A DNA stretch of 64,000 bases, taken from assembly GCF_012912105.1 (NCBI RefSeq), contig NZ_QMEA01000005.1, positions 1 to 64,000 of the forward strand, given 5' to 3'. The notes beneath the pieces were generated by a model. It saw only the letters and a list, made by a program, of their open reading frames with translations. It was not told where the DNA came from and searched no databases. The position numbers were made by a program, and so were the translations under genes. The DNA is from Brasilonema sp. UFV-L1 (GTDB taxonomy: Bacteria; Cyanobacteriota; Cyanobacteriia; Cyanobacteriales; Nostocaceae). Positions 55,584 through 64,000 of this stretch are shown in pieces (within the stretch, counting starts at the first letter, position 1; every line of letters begins with the position of its first letter).

Positions 55584-56750
55584 TTATCTTATTTTGGCTT
55601 CTGTGGCTCGACGATCTGCTCGCATTGCTTGGACAAACTGCTCAAACAGATAATCAGCATCGTGAGGACCAGGACTTGCCTCTGGATGATATTGTACAGA
55701 AAACACAGGCAGGGACTTGTGACGTAACCCAGCAACAGTGGAATCATTTAAGTTCAGGTGGGTAATTTCTACTACACTGTTAGGTAAGGTTTCTGGGTCA
55801 ATGGCAAAGCTATGGTTTTGGCTGGTAATTTCTATTTTTTGTTGTAGACCAGCTGGCTGATTTAAACCACGATGACCAAATTTCAGTTTGAAAGTTTGAG
55901 CTCCTAGCGCATGACCCAAAATCTGGTGTCCCATACAAATGCCAAATATGGGTTTGTGAGTTTCCAGTAGCGCTTTAGTAGTTTCAATACCTTCGCTAAC
56001 TGATGCAGGATCGCCGGGACCATTAGAAAGAAAAATCCCATCAGGATTGTATTTGAGAATTTCTTCTGGTGGGGTATTCGCGGGAACAACAATGACTCGG
56101 CAACCGTAACTCGTTAAACGACGCAGTATATTTCGTTTCACGCCAAAGTCAATGGCGATGACGGTGAAAGATTCATCGGAATTTTCTTGACAAGCAGGAT
56201 TAAATTCCCATACTGGATGGGTGGGAGCAGACCATTGATAGACATCTGAGGTGGTCACTTCGTGGACAAGGTTCAATCCTTTCATACTGGGAGCAGCTTG
56301 CACTTGTTCTAGCAACTCAGCCTCATCCAGAATTTTTGTGGAAATACCACCATTCATCGCTCCGAAAATCCGAATTTTACGGGTTAGAGCGCGGGTATCA
56401 ATTCCATAGATACCAGGTATCTGATGCTGTTCTAGATACTCAGATAAAGACTGTGTTGAGCGCCAATTACTTGGTCGAGTACAAATATTGCGAGCAATCG
56501 CACCTCGCACCTGCGGTTTACTTGATTCTTCGTCCTCTAGGTTAACACCAGTATTTCCCAACTCAGGATAAGTGAAAACGACTATTTGACCACAGTAACT
56601 AGGATCAGTTAGGACTTCTTGATATCCAGTCATACCAGTGTTAAAGACAACTTCCCCAATCGTGGTTCTAGTGTCACCGAAAGACCAACCACGATATGTG
56701 GTTCCATCTGCCAAAACAAAAATAGCTGGTATTGCGTCAAAAGGAGGCAT
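55584..56750 (-). CDS. carA: Carbamoyl-phosphate synthase small subunit
   Basis: A 388-residue glutaminase subunit supplying ammonia to CarB for carbamoyl phosphate, feeding arginine and pyrimidine synthesis. The N-terminal domain has [15 protein letters not shown] and [19 protein letters not shown]. The class I glutamine amidotransferase domain has [10 protein letters not shown], the nucleophile Cys of [12 protein letters not shown], and the His-Glu of [17 protein letters not shown]. Complete and of normal length. carB is not in the window, as is usual in cyanobacteria. Confidence 0.97.
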   Translation of the reverse strand: MPPFDAIPAIFVLADGTTYRGWSFGDTRTTIGEVVFNTGMTGYQEVLTDPSYCGQIVVFTYPELGNTGVNLEDEESSKPQVRGAIARNICTRPSNWRSTQSLSEYLEQHQIPGIYGIDTRALTRKIRIFGAMNGGISTKILDEAELLEQVQAAPSMKGLNLVHEVTTSDVYQWSAPTHPVWEFNPACQENSDESFTVIAIDFGVKRNILRRLTSYGCRVIVVPANTPPEEILKYNPDGIFLSNGPGDPASVSEGIETTKALLETHKPIFGICMGHQILGHALGAQTFKLKFGHRGLNQPAGLQQKIEITSQNHSFAIDPETLPNSVVEITHLNLNDSTVAGLRHKSLPVFSVQYHPEASPGPHDADYLFEQFVQAMRADRRATEAKIR

Positions 56751-57175
56751 AGGCGATAAGATTCCAAGATTAGGGATGAGAAGGTCACAGGGTAAAGGAG
56801 TAACTGGGAGACAACAGACAAAAGCTAGAAGAATTGAGCTTTAACTTCATCATGACTTTACCTGTTCCCCGTTACCAACAACCTAAGCGCAACCGAACAT
56901 TATGCCATGAGTTCAGTGACAGACTCCCACACTGATGTCCTGCATATAGTGTGGGGTTATCACCAACTTCAGCTACTGCTTAGTAGGATATTTGATGAGC
57001 TTTGTTTGAAGTCCACCAGACGCCCCTGGTGCAGACTATGAAATACCTACCCTGTATCTTACAAACTAAAATTTAAGAGCATGGCATATAAAATCATTCA
57101 ACTAAAATCTTCCAACGGTAATAGGCAGTCGTAGTAAATTGCGATGCCTAAACTCAAACAAAATTATAATTAATT
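56751..57175. other. Intergenic region between divergent carA and the protease-like gene
   Basis: No gene. It should hold the two divergent promoters. AT-rich tracts lie at 57060-57180 (ataaaatcattcaactaaaat, ttataattaattatg); no convincing consensus set was assigned. Confidence 0.45.
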
Positions 57176-58282
57176 ATGCCTCAGTTTATTTTATCCCAAG
57201 CAGCGCTGATTCTTCTGTCAACCACACTAACGATTTTGACTGTTGCCTGTCAGAAAAAGCAACAAGTTACCGTGACAAATACTCATGAGCAACCCCCGCC
57301 TCAAAACAAAATTGTTGCCTCGCCTGTAGCCACAACACCACCTCTGGTCTCCAGTCCACAACCACAGCCAACAATGCAGCCCTCAAGAGAAATTGAAGTC
57401 AGTTATTTTGAACAAGGACTGGACAAAGCTGTTGGTGCTTTTACCATCAGCCAATCTGCTCAATCGACAGATGATTGGAATTTGGTGGTTGCTCAACTTG
57501 CAGAGGCGATCGCACTCATGAAAAAAGTCCCAGTTGATAGTCCTTATTTCACAAACGCTCAAGCAAAAATCTTAGATTACCAGCGTCATCTTAGATATGC
57601 CATACAAAAAGCCACTCGCCCTGTGAATCCGCCACAACCAGCACAACCACAGAGGTTAGTGGCTGTGATTCCTCAGGCTTCTGTCACACCACGTATTACT
57701 AAACCCACTATCACCCCAACACCTACCGCACCTGCACAAAAACCACAACCACTATCGCCAAACCTGACTCCTGTCATTCCACCTCAACAACCAGAGGCTT
57801 TTGGATTGACAACCAAACAAAACGAACAACAAGTGTATACAGCACCCATTAAACGGCGCATTGGTGGTACACCAATTATTGAAGTCACTTTCAATGGTAC
57901 TCAACCGTTTGAAATGATTTTGGATACAGGGGCTAGTGGTACAGTGATTACCCAAAAGATGGCAAATGCTTTGGGAGTGGTGCAAGTTGGCTCTGCCAAA
58001 GCAAACACAGCAAATTCAAAAGCAGTGGAATTTCCTATCGGCTATGTAGATTCGATGGAAGTTGACGGAGCTAAAGTGAATCGCACAGCCGTGGCGATCG
58101 CTGGCGCGGATTTAGAAACAGGGCTTCTTGGACATGACTTTTTCGGTGGCTATGATATTACCATTAAACGTGACATTGTAGAATTTCGTCCCCAATCGCA
58201 CCCGCAAATGAATTCTACGCAAGAAACTGAATTTACTGCTCCAACTGTGCCCAAGACACCTCCTTCCATAGCAGATCCTTAG
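57176..58282 (+). CDS. Retropepsin-like aspartic protease, probable lipoprotein
   Basis: A 368-residue protein. The N-terminal LSTTLTILTVACQKKQQ is a lipoprotein signal with a lipobox Cys (TVAC). A helical part (about 75-145) and a long Pro/Gln/Thr linker (about 145-215) follow. The C-terminal domain from IIEVTFNGTQPFEMILDTGASGTVI is a single-lobe retropepsin fold with the catalytic DTGASG, a flap and LLGHDFFGGYDITI, as in the clan AA TIGR02281-like family. It would act as a dimer at the cell envelope. The substrate is unknown. It starts alone on the plus strand. Confidence 0.88.
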   Translation: MPQFILSQAALILLSTTLTILTVACQKKQQVTVTNTHEQPPPQNKIVASPVATTPPLVSSPQPQPTMQPSREIEVSYFEQGLDKAVGAFTISQSAQSTDDWNLVVAQLAEAIALMKKVPVDSPYFTNAQAKILDYQRHLRYAIQKATRPVNPPQPAQPQRLVAVIPQASVTPRITKPTITPTPTAPAQKPQPLSPNLTPVIPPQQPEAFGLTTKQNEQQVYTAPIKRRIGGTPIIEVTFNGTQPFEMILDTGASGTVITQKMANALGVVQVGSAKANTANSKAVEFPIGYVDSMEVDGAKVNRTAVAIAGADLETGLLGHDFFGGYDITIKRDIVEFRPQSHPQMNSTQETEFTAPTVPKTPPSIADP

Positions 58283-58480
58283 TTGAACAATTCTAAAAAA
58301 TTTCTTAACATAAAATCTTTTCTTGTTATTTAACCAAAAATTAACCTCATGTTAATCTTGATATTGTTTACTTAAAACTAATTCACTTTTTGCTGCAACA
58401 TTTAAACCCTCCAAAATCTGATATTTACAGAGGTTGGGGGGGTTATTTGTGTCACTATCGAAGCAATTTTAGAAAAGACT

Positions 58481-60388
58481 TTGAAGGATAATCACTCTCT
58501 CCTAGAGACAGCCAAGTCCTACTTGCTCAAAGAAATTGCACCTCAAGCTAACGAGATAGACCACAACCCAAATGCCTTATTCCATGCACTTCGAGGTCTT
58601 GGCGAGCTGAACCTCATGGCGCTGAGGGTTCCGCGTTACTGGGGTGGAAAAGAAGTCATTGAACAAACGTATGGCCGCTTTCAAGAACTGGTAGCAAGGT
58701 ATTCTGGTGCTTTAGCCTTTTTACAAACCCAACACCAAAGTGCTGCTAGTATGCTAGTTGCTAGTAGCAACTCCTCGCTACAGGAAAAATATCTCCCTCG
58801 TATGAGTAACGCTCAAGTTTTACTAGGTGTTGGCTTTTCCCAGTTGCGACGTTCAGGTGAGTCCTTGACTGTAGCCACAGTAGTTCCTGGAGGATATCAA
58901 CTCAATGGGGTTGTTCCTTGGGTGACAGGATGGAAATTTTTTAACGAGTTTATTATCGCCGCTACATTACCTGATGGTCGTGCTGTTTTTGGTGTTGTAC
59001 CTTTACTGGAAACACATCAAGAGTCAGGAGGTACGCTGACACTTTCAACCCCTGCACAACTGGCGGCTATGACATCAACAAACACTGTAACCGCTACCCT
59101 GAAAAACTGGTTTTTACCCACAGAAGATGTCATTTTCATTAAACCTGCTGGTTGGATCCACGAAAATGATAAAAAGAATGTTCTTGGTGCTACTTTTCTA
59201 GCAACGGGATGCGCCCTTGCTAGTTTAGATATTTTGGAGTCCGTTGCAAGCACAAAATCTCTACCTTTTATCCAAAAAGCTTTTGATTCTCTTCAACAGG
59301 AGTTAAATCACTGTCGCAACGACATTCAGGAAGCGCAAAAGAATTCTGGTTTGGAATTAACTGAACGGCTGCAATTACGGGCTTGGGCGATTGATCTGGC
59401 TGGACGCATAGCTCATGCAGCTGTGACTGTTTCTAGTGGTGCTTCTATATATAGTCATCATAATGCACAGCGGGTGTACCGCGAGGCGCTGGTATTTACT
59501 GTGACGGGGCAAACTCGTGATGTTATGGAAGCAACGTTGGGGAGATTGACGCGACTAGGTTTTTATAATAAACCGCAGAGGCGCAGCGAAAAGTCTGAGC
59601 GGAGGTTTCCTCCGTTAGCGCAGCATCTCCGAAGGAGAATCAGATCTTTTCAAGACAGAGAACACAGAGAAAAAACAGAAGAGGAGAAAAATATCACTTA
59701 CTCGCGGGTGGTACATTTGAGTCATATCATTGACCCAGATATTCCTCAATGGCAAGGTGATCCTCCAGTGGAATTTGAGACTGTGGCAGAACTGCACAAG
59801 GATGGTTATTATCTGCGGCGTTTTTCTCTTGGGGAACACAGCGCAACTCATATGAATGCTGCCAACAGTTTTCATTCTGATGGTATCGGAATTCACGAGT
59901 ATTCTGCTGAGTCATTGGTTGTGCCAGCGGTTGTTATTGATATTCGAGAACAAGCACTGGTGAATTCAGATTACGTTCTTTGTGTTGATGATATTCTGGC
60001 TTGGGAGAAAAGATATGGTGAAATTCCGCCTGGTTCGGTGGTGTTACTCTATACGGGTTGGCAAAAGAAATGGTTGGATAAAAATGCTTTTTTTAACCAG
60101 GATGTTCTAGGAAATATTCATTTTCCTGGATTTGGTGTTGATGCGATACGGTTCTTACTGGAGGAACGTCAGATTGCAGGAGTCGGAATTGATACTCATG
60201 GGGTAGATTCAGGGCAAGATTCCGCTTTTACGACGAATCGCTTGGTGTTGGAGAAACCGTGTATTGTGTTGGAGAATTTGACGAATCTGGATCAGTTACC
60301 GCCGATAGGGGCTACTCTGGCGATTGGTGTGTTGAGGTTGCGTTATGGTTCGGGTTCTCCGGCTGGGGTGTTGGCATTGATCCCTTGA
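58481..60388 (+). CDS. Acyl-CoA dehydrogenase-like/cyclase fusion protein
   Basis: A 635-residue fusion. Residues about 1-360 are an acyl-CoA dehydrogenase-type flavoprotein: LGELNLMALRVPRYWGG, YSGALAFLQTQHQSAA, VVPWVTGWKFFNEFIIAAT and a helical C-terminal bundle. Residues about 407-635 are a cyclase (kynurenine formamidase-like) domain: SHIIDPDIPQWQGDPP, GEHSATHMNAANSF and GIDTHGVDSGQ. The metal motif is altered, with Asn where HxGTHxDxP has Asp. The joining segment (364-405) is Arg/Glu-rich and encoded by repeat-like DNA (palindromes at 59600-59614 and 59626-59638). TTG 58481 is the first start in frame; a GTG at 58449 begins VSLSKQ in another frame, hinting at a one-base deletion near 58465. 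Confidence 0.82.
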   Translation: MKDNHSLLETAKSYLLKEIAPQANEIDHNPNALFHALRGLGELNLMALRVPRYWGGKEVIEQTYGRFQELVARYSGALAFLQTQHQSAASMLVASSNSSLQEKYLPRMSNAQVLLGVGFSQLRRSGESLTVATVVPGGYQLNGVVPWVTGWKFFNEFIIAATLPDGRAVFGVVPLLETHQESGGTLTLSTPAQLAAMTSTNTVTATLKNWFLPTEDVIFIKPAGWIHENDKKNVLGATFLATGCALASLDILESVASTKSLPFIQKAFDSLQQELNHCRNDIQEAQKNSGLELTERLQLRAWAIDLAGRIAHAAVTVSSGASIYSHHNAQRVYREALVFTVTGQTRDVMEATLGRLTRLGFYNKPQRRSEKSERRFPPLAQHLRRRIRSFQDREHREKTEEEKNITYSRVVHLSHIIDPDIPQWQGDPPVEFETVAELHKDGYYLRRFSLGEHSATHMNAANSFHSDGIGIHEYSAESLVVPAVVIDIREQALVNSDYVLCVDDILAWEKRYGEIPPGSVVLLYTGWQKKWLDKNAFFNQDVLGNIHFPGFGVDAIRFLLEERQIAGVGIDTHGVDSGQDSAFTTNRLVLEKPCIVLENLTNLDQLPPIGATLAIGVLRLRYGSGSPAGVLALIP

Positions 60389-60974
60389 CATTCCCTAGAC
60401 TACGTGAGTATTGCACCGTGTCTCAGATCCTGCACATATGAGTATAAATATGGAGATTAGGAAAAAGCAGAGAAATAAAATTACATCATTTTTATTGGCT
60501 TTTGTCGGTAAAATAAGGGCTTTAGTTTTAGTACTGAGTGTAAAAAAACATAAAATCTTCTTGGTGCAAGATATCAGATGTCCTTACTTAACGTGAGTTC
60601 GATGGGTTGATTTAGACACAACAAAAGCTGAAACTGTAATCAAATGACAGTTCTAAGGTGTTTTTAGTATAGATGTCATTTGTGTTCCGAGTGACGCAAT
60701 CGGAACTGTTGAAATAATGCGTGACCCCGAAGTGCTGATATTTCTCAAAGAACAGGCAAAAAATGCTTCTCGTTCTGCATTCTTCCTAGGTACTTACCGA
60801 AAATTCATCAACACTTATCAGTTCCCTCATGAATTTGTCAATAGTCGCAGGCAAACTAGGTCTATGGAGATTGCGCTACTGCTTTCACACAAAAAAGTCC
60901 AGTTCAGGAACTTTGTGACCTGGAACTCTTGACTGAATGTAGCAATCACTATTGGTGTGGGTGAAAGAAAAACT
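60389..60974. other. Intergenic region, no supported gene
   Basis: Open frames at 60411-60596 and 60717-60932 lack protein-like composition. The segment 60882-60935 contains the inverted pair ccagttcagg / cctggaactc, a possible hairpin. No further structure was identified. Confidence 0.45.
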
Positions 60975-61130
60975 ATGTTGGAAAAATTATTGCTTGCAGC
61001 TACAGTTACTTTTTCCTTAAATCTATTTTTGCAAGTTCAAATACCTGAACAAAGTAATACAAATATCAATCATTACGAACAAACGGACAACTCTTGGCAT
61101 GGAAGTGTCATCCCTTTGTCCTTGTCTTAA
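60975..61130 (+). CDS. Small exported or membrane peptide (51 residues)
   Basis: ATG 60975 opens MLEKLLLAATVTFSLNLFLQ, a hydrophobic N-terminal helix like a signal peptide or single anchor, followed by VQIPEQSNTNINHYEQTDNS and a short tail ending PLSLS. It is too short for ordinary ORF calling. GTGAAAG upstream is a weak ribosome-binding site. It lies before the sigma-factor promoter on the same strand. It lacks the RGSGR or RGTGR motif of heterocyst patterning peptides. Function unknown. Confidence 0.4.
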   Translation: MLEKLLLAATVTFSLNLFLQVQIPEQSNTNINHYEQTDNSWHGSVIPLSLS

Positions 61131-61344
61131 TATTCTGTCATTCAAAATTGTCAAGCGTAGGTGGTCAGTTCCCTATATTGCACAAATATAAGTAACATTG
61201 CCACACTGTTGGAACCTGATAACAAAAAGGTGCAGAAGACGAGATCTATGTGAAAAAGGCTAGTATTTAGTTCCTGAACTTGATATGTATCTGACCAGTT
61301 TACTATACCCTAGTGTTCCAGTCATAAATCCGTCACTCAATTAA

Positions 61345-61372
61345 GGAACTTCCTGCTAATAAGCAGGTCTAA
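61345..61372 (+). promoter_or_regulatory. Sigma-E/ECF-type promoter of the sigma-factor gene
   Basis: GGAACTT (61345-61351), a 16-base spacer and TCTAA (61368-61372) match the E. coli sigma-E consensus closely. Transcription would begin about 61378, giving a short leader before ATG 61405. The spacer holds a perfect dyad cctgct-aata-agcagg. Autoregulation by the ECF sigma factor it precedes is inferred. Confidence 0.75.
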
Positions 61373-61404
61373 TAGATAGGGATGATTTAAACCCAGTGCG
61401 ATCT

Positions 61405-62061
61405 ATGAGTCAATCAATTACTGTATCCTGGTCAACGGTTGATACAAGGCTTCCAGAAGTATCAGTGCAAGTTGACAAACTCTCAAATCATGACCTTATT
61501 TTGCGTTGTCAAGCAGGACTACGTCCAGATCGTGCTGCATTTGCTGAGTTGTTACGTAGATATCAATCCCAGGTTGATAGAGTATTATACCATCTAGCTC
61601 CTGATTGGCCTGACAGAGCAGATTTGGCTCAAGAAGTTTGGATTCGCGTGTATCGGAATATTAACCGCTTACAAGAGCCATCCAAATTCCGGGGCTGGTT
61701 AAGCCGTATTGCCACCAACTTGTTTTACGATGAGTTGCGTAAGCGCAAGCGGGTTGTGAGTCCTTTGTCACTAGATGCTCCCCGTTCAGTAGACGATGGT
61801 GAGATGGATTGGGAAATTGCTGGAGATACTCCAGGACCAGAGGAAGAACTGACGACTAGAGAGTTTTACGAGCAACTACGTGAGGCGATCGCCGATTTGC
61901 CAGAGGTGTTCCGTACAACAATTGTTCTTAGAGAAATCGAAGGATTGGCTTATGAAGAAATTGCCGAAATCACTGGTGTTTCTCTGGGAACAGTTAAGTC
62001 GAGAATTGCCAGAGCAAGAGCGAGGTTGCAATTTCAGTTACAAAACTATCTAGATGCGTAA
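61405..62061 (+). CDS. sigG: ECF-type RNA polymerase sigma factor (SigG-like)
   Basis: A sigma-70 family ECF factor of about 218 residues. Region 2 runs from DRAAFAELLRRYQSQVDRVLYHL through DRADLAQEVWIRVYRNINRL to FRGWLSRIATNLFYDELRKRKR, which melts the -10. Region 4 is LPEVFRTTIVLREIEGLAYEEIAEITGVSLGTVKSRIARARARL, recognising the -35. An acidic linker (EMDWEIAGDTPGPEEE) joins them. The N-terminal about 35 residues precede region 2. It is followed by an anti-sigma factor gene, as in cyanobacterial SigG loci. A GTG at 61396 is an alternative start. Confidence 0.93.
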   Translation: MSQSITVSWSTVDTRLPEVSVQVDKLSNHDLILRCQAGLRPDRAAFAELLRRYQSQVDRVLYHLAPDWPDRADLAQEVWIRVYRNINRLQEPSKFRGWLSRIATNLFYDELRKRKRVVSPLSLDAPRSVDDGEMDWEIAGDTPGPEEELTTREFYEQLREAIADLPEVFRTTIVLREIEGLAYEEIAEITGVSLGTVKSRIARARARLQFQLQNYLDA

Positions 62062-62221
62062 TGTACAGTTTCCGTCCTTTGGTTAATGGCAGATTATGAT
62101 AATTCGTTAAGAATATTAAAGAGATTACAGAGTGCTTCTGTCAACAGGAGAAGAATTGATTAGTTTCTCATGTTTATCCGCTGTGTTTACCCGTGGTGTA
62201 AGAATTGGTAATAATGTTAAG

Positions 62222-62854
62222 ATGACTACTGATTCTCAGTTTGATGACCATTCTCCCTTGCAAACTCACAAAGATTTGCAACAGGAGAAGGCTGACTATA
62301 ACAATGAATCAACGGGTGCTATGGATATGGTGAAGCGTGATCGCTTCGAGTTATTGAGTGCTTACCTTGATGGTGAGGTGACGGCTGCTGAACGCAAGCA
62401 AGTCGAGGAATGGCTTGCAGAGGATGCGACAGTTCAGCGTTTGTATGCTCGACTATTAAAGCTGCGGCAAGGTGTACGGGCTCTTCCAGTACCGGAACCT
62501 CAGCAGTCACTAGAAGAAACCGTCGAGCAAGTGATGACACGTTTGCACCGTCGTCCCAGGCTAGTGTGGATGGCTGGAGGTGCAGCTGTTGCTGCTTGCG
62601 TTATTGGCACCATTACTGGTCTACTGACAGGTGAGTCTAGGATACCTCAATTGGCTCAAAACCAACCAATCCAGCGGACACACTCAGCGATATCTATTCC
62701 TGTTGTCGCTTCACCGCTGAGCGTTGCCATAAATTACACGGTGATCCCAATACCAAAAACAGCAGAAGCCTCTTTGGAAAATTCAGTTGATAAAGTAGAG
62801 CCTCAATCACAGGATCTTGAGCACGAATTAAATCTTGAATACGATATAAACTAA
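62222..62854 (+). CDS. Membrane-anchored anti-sigma factor
   Basis: A 210-residue single-pass protein. The cytoplasmic part contains an anti-sigma domain, RDRFELLSAYLDGEVTAAERKQVEEWLAEDATVQRLY, of the RseA/ASD type without the zinc HxxxCxxC motif. A membrane helix at about 119-139 (MAGGAAVAACVIGTITGLL) is followed by a periplasmic acidic tail. It would hold the ECF sigma factor at the membrane and release it by regulated proteolysis. The frame extends to 62132, but ATG 62222 (MTTDSQFDD) is preferred. It begins 160 bases after the sigma gene. Confidence 0.88.
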   Translation: MTTDSQFDDHSPLQTHKDLQQEKADYNNESTGAMDMVKRDRFELLSAYLDGEVTAAERKQVEEWLAEDATVQRLYARLLKLRQGVRALPVPEPQQSLEETVEQVMTRLHRRPRLVWMAGGAAVAACVIGTITGLLTGESRIPQLAQNQPIQRTHSAISIPVVASPLSVAINYTVIPIPKTAEASLENSVDKVEPQSQDLEHELNLEYDIN

Positions 62855-62924
62855 AGAATTGTAAACGGTGAGTGATAATTTTTTTAATTTATTATTCATC
62901 GTTTGTAATTATTAGAGTTTCTAA

Positions 62925-63323
62925 TTATTTAGATCCACTCCACCAACCGTCAGGTTGGTAGATGCCTTTTAGTTGAACTGCTAGCGTTTCTGTCATTATG
63001 TAGACCCAAGCCGAACTAAGCGAACGCTCTTGTAGATCAGAAATCTGAATTTGCGTTCTATTGTAAAGGTTTTCTGAAGCCGCTCTGTTAGGAGCATAAT
63101 CTTCCAATTCGTCCAAAGCCGTCAATATTTCTGGGTTAGTAAATGAGAGTAAATATCCGTGTACAGCACGTTCTCCCAGTGTCATCGCTGGATAACCCAT
63201 TGGTAGAGCAAACAAGTTACCTTGTGCAACTGCTCTAACCGTATTGACCACTTTACCAGCACAGTACCTGGAATAATTTTTTTCACCTGGTTTAAGAGTA
63301 CCGTAGACAAAAACTTTTAGCAC
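62925..63323 (-). CDS. Gamma-glutamylcyclotransferase family protein (AIG2/GGCT-like)
   Basis: A 132-residue GGCT-fold protein beginning VFVYGTLKPGEKNYSRY, the YGTLxxG substrate-binding loop. The catalytic Glu is in ALDELEDYAP. PMGYPAMTLGERAVHGYLL is the second conserved strand. Family members release 5-oxoproline from gamma-glutamyl peptides, but plain AIG2-like proteins often lack a proven activity. It is convergent with the anti-sigma gene. Confidence 0.9.
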   Translation of the reverse strand: MLKVFVYGTLKPGEKNYSRYCAGKVVNTVRAVAQGNLFALPMGYPAMTLGERAVHGYLLSFTNPEILTALDELEDYAPNRAASENLYNRTQIQISDLQERSLSSAWVYIMTETLAVQLKGIYQPDGWWSGSK

Positions 63324-63629
63324 AAAGAATCCTTAATAACTACTGAAGTTTCTAGTTACAAAAATGCCTGTTTCAAGAGCAAGGCAACGATTGAGGCTGA
63401 AACCTTGAGCAGAAATTTTTTTGCAGAAATTTTTTTATCCTCACCACATGAATTGATTTGGGAAACTTTTCTGGTAATCAAGCTGAAAACTATTTGAATG
63501 TAAGTCTTTTACTCATATTATGCTTGAAAAACAATGTAGAAAATGTAGTGTAGCATATCTATAATTCTGCACAAGCTGTAAAATTTTGCTAATTCTCCCA
63601 ATACTCTAGTAAAGATTTAAACAAAGGGA
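63324..63629. other. Intergenic region between divergent GGCT and NERD genes
   Basis: AT-rich, with gcagaaatttttttgcagaaatttttttatcc (63410-63438) as a direct repeat of gcagaaattttttt. No gene is visible. It should contain both promoters. Confidence 0.5.
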
Positions 63630-64000
63630 ATGGATGTGCGAAAAGCTGGCAGGAGAATCAGACAATTAGCTCGCAAACGTAGAAGTGGAGCTTTAGCACT
63701 CTTCGGAGGAGTGTTTAGTTTAGCCGTCTCTCCCTTTTTGATTTTGTTACTGATACCAATAACATCGGGATTGAAAATATTGATTGTAGTTAGCTGCTGG
63801 GTTGGTGCAGCGTTGCTTTGTCAACAAGGGCAACAGTTGTGGATCAAAGCCAATCAAGCAGATAAAGGTGCTCAGGGAGAAGAAGAGGTAGAGCGACTGT
63901 TAAAACCTTTGGAATGCCAAGACTGGAAGATTGAATACAATGTTCCGCTTAAGCGCTGGGGTGATGCAGATGTATTTTTGCGTTCTCCTAAAAGCAATTA
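63630..64000 (+). CDS. NERD-domain protein, partial (runs off the window)
   Basis: From ATG 63630 (GGGA just upstream) the frame is open to the window end, giving 123 residues. The N-terminus is basic (MDVRKAGRRIRQLARKRRSG). Two membrane segments follow at about 22-42 and 46-60. The start of a NERD nuclease-related domain is QGEEEVERLLKPLECQDWKIEYNVPLKRWGDADVFL, with the conserved Asp of GDADVF. NERD domains have a restriction-like fold. The C-terminus and any fused domain lie outside the window, so function cannot be fixed. Confidence 0.8.
   Translation, partial: MDVRKAGRRIRQLARKRRSGALALFGGVFSLAVSPFLILLLIPITSGLKILIVVSCWVGAALLCQQGQQLWIKANQADKGAQGEEEVERLLKPLECQDWKIEYNVPLKRWGDADVFLRSPKSN

Noticed and set aside
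60717-60932. 71-residue plus-strand frame
   Set aside because: No recognisable domain, weak start context, and hairpin sequence inside; not strong enough to call.
60975-61130. Heterocyst patterning peptide (PatS/PatX) identity for the 51-residue peptide
   Set aside because: No RGSGR or RGTGR motif, so only an unknown exported peptide is reported.

Overview
The window comes from a filamentous cyanobacterium, most likely of the Nostocales. The evidence is the frequent HIP1-type gcgatcgc sites; cyanobacterial genes such as chlM, a plant/cyanobacterial-type long ispH, DUF1816, DUF3891 and an ECF sigma factor of the SigG type; two tandem amt genes; and many short palindromic and tandem repeats between genes. 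There is no genome context beyond the window, so the genus cannot be fixed. No tRNA, rRNA or CRISPR array was seen.

Layout. (1) 1-10.4 kb is a run of minus-strand redox and detoxification genes: intradiol dioxygenase, quinone reductase, glutathione S-transferase, GFA-type zinc protein, nitroreductase, old yellow enzyme, SDR and thioredoxin. A divergent ArsR regulator lies at its upstream end. Embedded near the start is a large CHAT protease-HTH-AAA protein, a candidate conflict or defence effector. (2) 10.7-13.7 kb is a small accessory island: a DNA methyltransferase overlapping a NurA-like nuclease gene, flanked by scars of an excisionase gene and an IS630-type element. (3) 13.8-19.8 kb is mostly housekeeping: sugar ABC permease, DUF3891, sodB, purM, PHP phosphoesterase and Uma2. 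(4) 19.8-25.8 kb is a MerR-led operon (merR, SDR, ABM monooxygenase, SMP-30) cut by a tnpB-only IS200/IS605 element, followed by a LysR gene divergent from a plant-type ketol-acid reductoisomerase. (5) 26-37.7 kb holds core metabolism: tpiA, folP, SPFH protein, ispH, two amt genes, purE, nagA and chlM. (6) 37.3-43.2 kb is a tandem duplication in which the 3' end of chlM plus a right-handed beta-helix gene is present twice. (7) 43.5-64 kb has gatB, a HugZ-like protein, DsbA, two tandem CAP-domain genes separated by a MITE, rlmB with mini-RNase III, a STAS protein, carA, a retropepsin-like protein, an acyl-CoA dehydrogenase/cyclase fusion, the sigma/anti-sigma pair, gamma-glutamylcyclotransferase, and the start of a NERD protein.

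Regulatory signals readable from the DNA include a MerR promoter with a 19-bp spacer and a 7-bp dyad (23135-23165), an 8-bp-arm palindrome between thioredoxin and arsR (9953-9969), and a near-perfect sigma-E-type promoter in front of the ECF sigma gene (61345-61372). Mobile DNA includes three short MITE-like elements with a common terminal repeat; two of them have exact 5-bp target duplications. There are also three right-end hairpins of IS200/IS605 type.

The best candidates for undescribed biology are the methyltransferase-NurA pair, the CHAT-HTH-AAA protein, the plant-like KARI with its own LysR regulator, and the dehydrogenase-cyclase fusion joined by repeat-derived sequence. All functional calls are from reading sequence and motifs; no database search was run.
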